From Candidatus Hermodarchaeum yapensis (lineage in GTDB: Archaea; Asgardarchaeota; Hermodarchaeia; Hermodarchaeales; Hermodarchaeaceae): a stretch of 47,983 bases of DNA. Positions 42,306-47,983 of the stretch are shown one piece after another (the stretch's first letter is position 1; each line of letters begins with the position of its first letter). Both the position numbers and the translations under genes were made by a program. The DNA lies in the NCBI GenBank assembly GCA_016840405.1, contig JAEOSK010000020.1:1-47983 (forward strand), written 5' to 3'. The notes beneath the pieces were generated by a model that saw only the letters and a list, made by a program, of their open reading frames with translations, was not told the DNA's origin and did no database searches.

Positions 42306-42889
42306 GGGTTCGGTACAAAACTCGAAGCAATGAGATCTGCTACTCGAATGGGTTCTGGAATCCGACTCCGTGTTGCTGTTTTCTGTACGAGCTCAACAGT
42401 TTGCTCAAAGGATAATCCCGCCCATTGCACATACACCATTGCACGTCCCGGTCGAGATTCAACCGCTTTAATTGGTCCAGACTTCTCAAGCAAATCGTAC
42501 TTCTTTTTCCAAGAATCAGGATGAATCCGTTTGAATGCCTTTTTAACTCGTGCCATATCCGGTTTTGAATCCGAAACGGCAATCACGGGCAACCCGGTCG
42601 CCTGAAACAGGGTTGGGAGGTTCAAAACATTCGCTCCTGCTACAATCGTATCTCGGGTCATGATTACTCGTAATTGACCATAATGTGACGACGATTTCAC
42701 CATCTCTACAAGTCTATCCGTGGCATCATCACCATCCACTCGAATAGGAGTTTGTAAACAGCCCTCCATCCACTCACCTCCTCGAAAAACCACTCCAACT
42801 AGCCGTGTCCACTCATCGCGCCCACGATGAAACCGGGCATCATCTACACCCAAGATTCGAATTTCCCGCTTTACTGTCCGAATTTCCAT
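42302..42889 (-). CDS. DUF99 family protein (UPF0215, endonuclease V-like fold)
   Basis: The protein has 195 residues from the ATG at 42889; a GTG three codons earlier is an alternative. Archaeal DUF99 motifs are present: LGVDDARFHRG, VGVVFRGGEWMEG, VIMTRDTIVAGANVLNL, LPVIAVSDSKPD and a C-terminal Pro-Glu-Pro-Ile-Arg-Val-Ala-Asp-Leu-Ile segment. The family is related in fold to endonuclease V and RNase H; its activity is not established. It is convergent with maf. Confidence 0.88.
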   Translation of the reverse strand: MEIRTVKREIRILGVDDARFHRGRDEWTRLVGVVFRGGEWMEGCLQTPIRVDGDDATDRLVEMVKSSSHYGQLRVIMTRDTIVAGANVLNLPTLFQATGLPVIAVSDSKPDMARVKKAFKRIHPDSWKKKYDLLEKSGPIKAVESRPGRAMVYVQWAGLSFEQTVELVQKTATRSRIPEPIRVADLIASSFVPNP

Positions 42890-43016
42890 CAAAATCACGC
42901 ACCTAGTCCATCAAACGAGCTCACAACCATACTTATGAAACTCAAAATATTAACCTTTCATCTAAACAAACCATATTATACTAAATCTAACCGTTTCACA
43001 TCAAAAAAAGGAACAT

Positions 43017-43024
43017 CTATATAC
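43017..43024 (+). promoter_or_regulatory. TATA box of the first duplicated-module gene
   Basis: CTATATAC lies 42 bases before the ATG at 43066, giving a short leader. Confidence 0.45.
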
Positions 43025-43065
43025 ATCCATTCTCCCAAAACAGCGGAAAGCGGGGTTATTTGCTA

Positions 43066-43647
43066 ATGGCTTCTAGGAAGCGACCCAAAATTATTGAGGA
43101 TACAACTCTCGTACCAGTGAAACGAACGCGTGATCTCTCCAATAAACTCGCACTCCTGCCCAAGGACGAACTTGTTCTTCTCCGTCGCATCTACGACACT
43201 CCCGACGACCCTAAAGCTCAAACTATCATTTCACAAGTCCTTCTCGATGAATATTCACTTCAGGAACTCCGCCTTGCTCTTGCTGCACTCGACGGCGTCC
43301 ATGAACTCCCTCTTAGCGAAAAGCCACTCGGGTATGAAAATGTTAAACCCTGGCGTCCACCCGTAGAGCAACCCCCACTCCCACCCCAACGGATTTTCAC
43401 GCCCACAGATGAAACTCCTGCTCTCCCCTCTGCGAAGGCTACACAAGAAATTAGCGGGATACTCACCAGTATGCCCGCTTCAGATTTCCAATGGTTACTC
43501 GCACACGCCGGAGACCCTCAAGATTTTCGCTCGCGCTTGCTCATGGTGAAATATCGTCTTTTTAAATTCAATTGGGAGGATGTGACCGCAACGTTGGCTG
43601 CACTTCAGCGCACAATTCCTCCCAGCGAACCCGAAGAACCTCTCTAA
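43066..43647 (+). CDS. Duplicated-module protein A (unrecognised family)
   Basis: The protein has 193 residues from the ATG at 43066; a TTG two codons earlier is possible. It consists of a basic N-terminus, module 1 (about 24-78), a Pro-rich linker (about 82-125) and module 2 (about 129-183). The modules share the pattern (L/M)P-x-D-(E/F)-x-x-L-L, then a D-P/D-D turn, a helix and LAAL at the end: compare LLPKDELVLLRR with SMPASDFQWLLA, and LRLALAAL with VTATLAAL. Protein B, 86 bp downstream, has the same layout. No known family is recognised. A helical nucleic-acid- or protein-binding role is a guess. Confidence 0.8.
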   Translation: MASRKRPKIIEDTTLVPVKRTRDLSNKLALLPKDELVLLRRIYDTPDDPKAQTIISQVLLDEYSLQELRLALAALDGVHELPLSEKPLGYENVKPWRPPVEQPPLPPQRIFTPTDETPALPSAKATQEISGILTSMPASDFQWLLAHAGDPQDFRSRLLMVKYRLFKFNWEDVTATLAALQRTIPPSEPEEPL

Positions 43648-43733
43648 TCCATTCCTACGCGGGTTTCATTCAAAACGGGAAGAAATTTAGCTAACCATTT
43701 TAATAATTAATCAATGAGTGAGGAGGGTTTCAC

Positions 43734-44354
43734 ATGGTTCTGAATAGGAACCGTCCCCCATACGTTTTATCGAAACGCGTTAAGGTGCACCGGGCAAAAG
43801 CACTCTCAGACCAATTAGCAAACCTCAGGAGCGATGATTTACGCCTCCTCAGACGATTTATTCGCGACCCCAAAGAGCCCGGGATCCAACAAATTCTCGC
43901 TAAACCCGTCCTTGCCGAATTCACCATTCAGGAATTACAGGTCGCGTTAGCCATGCTAAGTGGCGTCGGAGAACTCCCTCCCACCCAACAATTGCCACCG
44001 GCTGGAACTGTCCAATTAGGCTCACCTGTGCGTCCAACTAAACGCATAATCTCTCCTGAATTCAGCTTCATCAGCGATCACAACTGGCAAATGCCATCCC
44101 GACTCTCCCCCGAAATAGCCCAACGTCTTGAAAAAATACCTGAAGATGAATTTCTTTGGCTTGCTCAACATCTCAGACACCCCAGTGATGCCCGAACCCG
44201 GTTCATCATGATTCGCTATCACCTGTATCGCTACCCGCCAGAAGATTTGGCATCCACCATGGCCACGCTCATCCGACTCAAACGCCAAGGCCGCCGAGTT
44301 ACCAAGAAAACGCGCTCAAGACGGATGTCACTGTCCTCTCCCAAATTCCATTAA
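43734..44354 (+). CDS. Duplicated-module protein B, tandem paralogue of A
   Basis: The protein has 206 residues and an ATG start, with GAGGAGGG 6 bases upstream, one of the strongest ribosome binding sites here. Module 1 (about 24-78) shares ALSDQLANLRSDDLRLLRR and FTIQELQVALAML with the first module of protein A. Module 2 (about 127-182) has KIPEDEFLWLAQ and RTRFIMIRYHLYRY, similar to A's second module. A Pro-rich linker joins them. The C-terminus is very basic (RQGRRVTKKTRSRRM), unlike A, which ends acidic. This points to nucleic-acid binding for B. The two genes arose by duplication and may form a complex. Confidence 0.8.
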   Translation: MVLNRNRPPYVLSKRVKVHRAKALSDQLANLRSDDLRLLRRFIRDPKEPGIQQILAKPVLAEFTIQELQVALAMLSGVGELPPTQQLPPAGTVQLGSPVRPTKRIISPEFSFISDHNWQMPSRLSPEIAQRLEKIPEDEFLWLAQHLRHPSDARTRFIMIRYHLYRYPPEDLASTMATLIRLKRQGRRVTKKTRSRRMSLSSPKFH

Positions 44355-44379
44355 GATAAGCACTTGGATTTTGCAAGCA

Positions 44380-44387
44380 CTTTTAAC
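44380..44387 (+). promoter_or_regulatory. TATA box of the glutamate dehydrogenase gene
   Basis: CTTTTAAC lies about 47 bases before the TTG start, just after the stop of protein B. Confidence 0.4.
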
Positions 44388-44433
44388 TCACCCTATGTGA
44401 ATTCATTACCAGACCAAGACTAGGTGAAACACC

Positions 44434-45696
44434 TTGGAACAAATCCCCTGTGACGAACCCAACCCATACCAGGTGGCCTGTCAACAACTCGATATTGTCG
44501 CAGCCCACATGAAACTCGACCCCGATATCCTTGAACTCCTCAAACACCCCAAGCGTACTCTCATCGTCTCCATCCCCGTGAGGATGGACAATGGACATAT
44601 CAAAGTCTTCACCGGAATGCGCATCCAACACTTAGATGCCTTCGGACCCTTCAAAGGTGGAATCCGATACCACCCCGAAGTATGCCTCGACGAGGTAAAA
44701 GCCCTCGCAATCTGGATGTCCATAAAATGTGCCGTCGTGGGGCTTCCATACGGAGGAGCAAAAGGCGGTATTATCTGTAATCCAAAAGAAATGAGTGAAT
44801 CCGAACTTGAACATATGACCCGACGATTCACGCATGAAATCATCGATATCATCGGTCCATACCGGGATGTCCCCGCTCCCGATGTCTACACCTCAGCTCG
44901 AGAGATGGCCTGGATCTACGACACTTACTCAGAAGCCAAAGGATTTGCGATACCCGAAATAGTAACCGGAAAACCCATTTCAGTTGGTGGAAGCCTGGGG
45001 CGCCGTGAAGCCACCAGCCGTGGAACCGTGATTTCAGTTCGAGAAGCCGCAAAACGCATGAAACTGGATTTGAAGAATGCGACCGTTGCCATCCAAGGCT
45101 TTGGCAAAGTTGGCTACCACGCCGCAACCCTTATTTCTGAATACGGATGCAAAATCGTCGCTGTCAGTGATTCACGAGGAGGTATTTACAATCCCAAGGG
45201 ATTTGACCCCAAAGAAGTGAAGAAGCACAAGCAAAAAACCGGATCTGTTGTCGGATTCCAAGGCACCAAGAAGGTCACCAATGAAGAACTCCTTGAACTT
45301 CCTGTTGACATTCTAATCCCTGCTGCTCTGGAAAATCAAATCCTCGCGGGCAATGCGCCCCGCATAAAAGCGAAAATCATTGGCGAAGGGGCGAATGGTC
45401 CCACCACACCAGAAGCTGATGAGATCCTCTACAAGAACGGTGTCTTTGTTGTCCCAGACATTCTAGCCAATGCCGGCGGTGTAACTGTCAGCTACATGGA
45501 ATGGGTTCAAAACCTCACCCGGGAATCTTGGACCGAAGACGAAGTCAACAACAAACTCGAAGACCGAATGGTCGCTGCCTTCGACGAAGTCTACAAAGTC
45601 CACCAACAAGAAAAAGTCCATATGCGAACCGCCGCTTACATCGTCGCTCTCAAACGCATCGCAGAAGCTATCACAGACCGCGGAATCTTTCCCTAG
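44434..45696 (+). CDS. gdhA: Glutamate dehydrogenase
   Basis: The protein has 420 residues and a TTG start at 44434, with AGGTGA 6 bases upstream. It interconverts glutamate and 2-oxoglutarate plus ammonia using NAD(P)H. Signature parts are GGIRYHPEV, PYGGAKGGI (with the catalytic Lys), DVPAPDVYTSAREMAWIYDT, the Rossmann motif GFGKVGYHAA and the family end ANAGGVTVSYMEW. The length fits hexameric archaeal enzymes. It is a single gene with its own TATA box. Confidence 0.96.
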   Translation: MEQIPCDEPNPYQVACQQLDIVAAHMKLDPDILELLKHPKRTLIVSIPVRMDNGHIKVFTGMRIQHLDAFGPFKGGIRYHPEVCLDEVKALAIWMSIKCAVVGLPYGGAKGGIICNPKEMSESELEHMTRRFTHEIIDIIGPYRDVPAPDVYTSAREMAWIYDTYSEAKGFAIPEIVTGKPISVGGSLGRREATSRGTVISVREAAKRMKLDLKNATVAIQGFGKVGYHAATLISEYGCKIVAVSDSRGGIYNPKGFDPKEVKKHKQKTGSVVGFQGTKKVTNEELLELPVDILIPAALENQILAGNAPRIKAKIIGEGANGPTTPEADEILYKNGVFVVPDILANAGGVTVSYMEWVQNLTRESWTEDEVNNKLEDRMVAAFDEVYKVHQQEKVHMRTAAYIVALKRIAEAITDRGIFP

Positions 45697-45789
45697 TAAC
45701 CCTTCTTTTAGAAACCATAGGAAAAACTTCGAAGAAGGGAAACGCCTCTAAGTTGATAAACCTGAATTACTAACAATACTCAGATTGGG

Positions 45790-46287
45790 GTGAAGATTTC
45801 CTTGTTGGCACAGTGGTATCAGGGGTATGAGCTAATATCTTGGATAGCCGGGTTAATCATTGTAGGAGCAGCAGCTGTAATTTGTGCCTATGCCATTAGA
45901 GATGTCATGAAGCGAACCAAGGAACCGGATGACTTTTCCCACAAACAACGACCCTTCTACACCCGACCAGCTCGCACAAGGACCAGAACAACTTCTATAG
46001 ATCAGACCATTCAACTAGCCATGTGCCCTGAATGTGAAGCCACCATCCTGGCTGAAGCCACCATATGTCCCCATTGCGGTTCACCCCGCCCTATCTGCAT
46101 GGTTTGCCATCATCCCATAGAGTTTGCTGACGCCGTTCTCATCTGCCCACATTGCCAAGGACAAGCCCACCGTATTCATATCCTCGAGTACCTGAAAGTA
46201 AAAGGGTCTTGCCCCAACTGTCAAGCAGATCTCGACGAATTCGAACTAATCCCAAAGATGAATCTCGACGAGCCAGATGAGAAATGA
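45790..46287 (+). CDS. Membrane-anchored zinc-ribbon protein
   Basis: The protein has 165 residues and a GTG start. One membrane helix (about 15-37) precedes a basic linker and at least three CxxC-pair ribbons: CPECEATIL...CPHCGSP, CMVCHHPIE...CPHCQGQA and CPNCQADL. Such proteins often act as membrane adaptors. Here the ribbons face the cytoplasm if the N-terminus is outside. It lies 93 bp after glutamate dehydrogenase and is convergent with trpB2. The function is unknown. Confidence 0.8.
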   Translation: MKISLLAQWYQGYELISWIAGLIIVGAAAVICAYAIRDVMKRTKEPDDFSHKQRPFYTRPARTRTRTTSIDQTIQLAMCPECEATILAEATICPHCGSPRPICMVCHHPIEFADAVLICPHCQGQAHRIHILEYLKVKGSCPNCQADLDEFELIPKMNLDEPDEK

Positions 46288-46303
46288 GGCGTGCGGTTTT
46301 GGG

Positions 46304-47677
46304 TCACTCAAAGGTCCATGGATAGAGTTGTTGCAGCTCCTGCGCAGCTTCATCTATCTTTTCTTTCGGATATTTGAATGGCTCTAATTTATTGTTGATA
46401 TAGTCGTCATAGGCTTGCATGTCAAAGTGTCCATGACCACATAACAGAAAGAGAAGAATTTTCTCCTCCCCTGACTTCCGACATTTCACGGCTTCGTCAA
46501 TCACAGCCATAATCGCATGCGCTGGTTCAGGCGCTGAGATAATTCCCTCCGTGCGGGCAAAGAGCATCGCTGCCTCAAAAGTTTCAATCTGATTATACGC
46601 CTTCGTTTTCACAACACCATTATCATTCAGAACACTAATCGTTGGTGCAATCCCGTGATATCGTAAACCACCTGCATGGATTGGTGGCGGGATGAACATG
46701 TGGCCTAACGTATGCATCTTGAGCAACGGTGTCATGCGAGCGGTATCACCGTGATCATAACAGTAGTTCCCTTTAGTGACGCTAGGACAAGCCGTTGATT
46801 CCACCGCCAGAAATTCTACATCCTTCGATGTTTTCCCTGAAACCGTGTCATGATAGAACGGCCACATCAGCCCGGAGAAGCTACTGCCTCCCCCGATACA
46901 ACCAATGATTGTATCCGGGTATTCTTCAATTGCAGCAAATTGTTGCTGGGCTTCTTGACCGATCACTGTTTGATGGAGTAGCACATGATTGACCACACTC
47001 CCAATGGAATACTTCGCTTCATCATGGGTCATGGCATCTTCCACTGCCTCACTGATTGCTATACCTAGACTCCCAGGACTCTGAGGATCCGCCTTGAGAA
47101 TGGCTTTCCCACTCTTGGTCTGCCTAGAAGGGCTGGGGTACACTTCTGCGCCCCATGTCTCCATCATCACCCGTCGATAGGGTTTTTGAAAGAAACTAGC
47201 TTTGACCATGTAAACCGTTGAGTCCATCTCGAACAACGAACATCCTAATGCAACTGACGAGCCCCACTGTCCAGCGCCTGTTTCTGTGGTAATCCGTTTT
47301 ACACCATCTTGTTGGGCGTAATATGCTTGCGCGACAGCTGTATTGGGTTTATGGCTCCCTGGAGGGCTAGTCCCCTCATACTTGAAGTAAATCTTCGCGG
47401 GAGTCTTCAACGCCTCCTCTAGACGTTTCGCTCGTAACAAAGGTGTTGGGCGCCACAACCGGTAGACATCGCGCACCGGCTCAGGGATGTCAATCCATCG
47501 AGTCTTACTTGTTTCCTGCCGCAAGCACTCAGTAGGAAATAGCACAGGAGGTAGTTCAACGGGTTCCCGAGTTCCGGGGTGCAACATCGGCGGCAACGGT
47601 GCAGGGAGATCGGGTACGACATTATACCATTGTTTCGGAATTTCTTCTTCCGGTAATGAGACTTTGATTTGTGTCAT
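46304..47677 (-). CDS. trpB2: Tryptophan synthase beta-like protein TrpB2
   Basis: The protein has 457 residues from the ATG at 47677, with GGTGGA 7 bases upstream. It makes tryptophan from serine and indole with PLP. The PLP Lys lies in [21 protein letters not shown] and IGGGSSFSG are the catalytic-Glu and phosphate-binding segments. The N-terminal lead (about 60 residues) and inserts such as the PFYHD region mark the TrpB2 subfamily, which need not pair with TrpA; no trpA is near. A TATA box with TGTACA-like boxes lies upstream, and an ACT-type regulator gene is divergent. Confidence 0.93.
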   Translation of the reverse strand: MTQIKVSLPEEEIPKQWYNVVPDLPAPLPPMLHPGTREPVELPPVLFPTECLRQETSKTRWIDIPEPVRDVYRLWRPTPLLRAKRLEEALKTPAKIYFKYEGTSPPGSHKPNTAVAQAYYAQQDGVKRITTETGAGQWGSSVALGCSLFEMDSTVYMVKASFFQKPYRRVMMETWGAEVYPSPSRQTKSGKAILKADPQSPGSLGIAISEAVEDAMTHDEAKYSIGSVVNHVLLHQTVIGQEAQQQFAAIEEYPDTIIGCIGGGSSFSGLMWPFYHDTVSGKTSKDVEFLAVESTACPSVTKGNYCYDHGDTARMTPLLKMHTLGHMFIPPPIHAGGLRYHGIAPTISVLNDNGVVKTKAYNQIETFEAAMLFARTEGIISAPEPAHAIMAVIDEAVKCRKSGEEKILLFLLCGHGHFDMQAYDDYINNKLEPFKYPKEKIDEAAQELQQLYPWTFE

Positions 47678-47724
47678 TGTATGTTCCACCGGATTTCTGT
47701 AAGCAGAGAGCAGTTATCGTGCAG

Positions 47725-47760
47725 AGTACATATTTATACTTTACCGTACAGACATGTACA
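47725..47760 (-). promoter_or_regulatory. trpB2 promoter with TATA box and TGTACA-like boxes
   Basis: Three GTACA elements (47726-47730, 47746-47750 and the full TGTACA palindrome at 47755-47760) flank the TATA-like TATTTATACT (47731-47740). In Methanothermobacter, TrpY represses trp genes through TGTACA TRP boxes. The same arrangement here, between trpB2 and a divergent regulator gene, suggests tryptophan-responsive control. The assignment is by analogy. Confidence 0.5.
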
Positions 47761-47826
47761 ATTACGTAAGGCATAAACCGACAAAAATCCGCAACACTAC
47801 TCAACCGAAAATAAGGACTCGATTCC

Positions 47827-47983
47827 ATGTGGAACCAAATCCGGAACTATTTCAAGGACCTCCCCGCCCAACAAAAAGTCGCCAAACTCCTCTTCGAACG
47901 CGGCTTCCAAGTAAATGATGGCGGCAACATTGTTAGTGGCCATATTGAAATTCCTCATACTCAAATCGCCAAAGAGGTTGGAG
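47827..47983 (+). CDS. ACT-type archaeal regulator, N-terminal fragment
   Basis: About 52 residues are visible before the window ends, starting at an ATG (MWNQIRNYFKDLPAQQKVAK). The sequence LLFERGFQVNDG, then GHIEIPHTQIAKEVG, matches the N-terminal helix-turn-helix of COG2061-type archaeal proteins, which carry an ACT domain downstream; this is from memory of the family. It is divergent from trpB2, 150 bp apart, with TGTACA-like boxes between. It may be a TrpY-like repressor; the missing C-terminus would show this. Confidence 0.6.
   Translation, partial: MWNQIRNYFKDLPAQQKVAKLLFERGFQVNDGGNIVSGHIEIPHTQIAKEVG

Overview
The window looks like a chromosomal segment of an archaeon, most likely an Asgard lineage; a Thorarchaeia-like genome is my best guess, and the phylum call is an inference. 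The reasons are an archaeal FEN1, DUF99 and Lrp proteins, TATA boxes in front of many transcription units, frequent GTG and TTG starts with GGTG-type ribosome binding sites, a Ras-like small GTPase of eukaryotic type, and paired group 3b and group 4 [NiFe] hydrogenases. Genes are dense and on both strands. I saw no rRNA, tRNA or CRISPR array.

Layout. 1-7.3 kb (minus): an ABC export operon of a permease, an ATPase with an unusual N-terminal extension, a 1464-residue membrane-anchored subtilisin-like protein that appears to lack its catalytic Ser, and the start of a second ATPase. 7.4-12.1 kb: an unrecognised 305-residue protein, a cupin, a Cys-containing protein, a decayed IS605-type tnpB/omega-RNA end, a DMT transporter, small membrane proteins and a zinc ribbon without a normal start codon. 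12.1-22.6 kb: a divergent phosphoglycerate-kinase-like protein, an M6 metalloprotease with a zinc-ribbon tail, a Ras-like GTPase, a ModE-like regulator, an APH-like kinase, FEN1, a coiled-coil protein and a CoA-disulfide-reductase-like flavoprotein.

22.6-34.5 kb (minus) is the metabolic core. The first unit encodes a four-subunit group 3b NAD(P)-linked (sulf)hydrogenase. A TATA box then precedes a ten-gene unit: a polyferredoxin, a Cys-free small protein, HdrB, and a group 4 membrane hydrogenase (NuoC-, NuoD-, NuoL-, NuoH-, NuoI-, HyfE- and NuoB-like). Together they could exchange electrons among H2, NAD(P)H, ferredoxin and a thiol/disulfide pair while moving ions across the membrane.

34.6-48 kb (plus, mostly): a membrane protein with a caspase-like His/Cys pattern and a small membrane partner, a TrmB-type coiled-coil regulator, an M20-family protein with lost metal ligands, a CinA-type protein, an Lrp regulator, Maf, DUF99, two tandem paralogues built from an unrecognised duplicated module, glutamate dehydrogenase, a membrane zinc-ribbon protein and TrpB2. 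TrpB2 is divergent from an ACT-type regulator whose gene runs off the end, and TGTACA-like boxes lie between them.

A recurring theme is enzyme folds with altered catalytic residues: subtilase, M20 and PGK-like. No searches were run; family names rest on motif reading.
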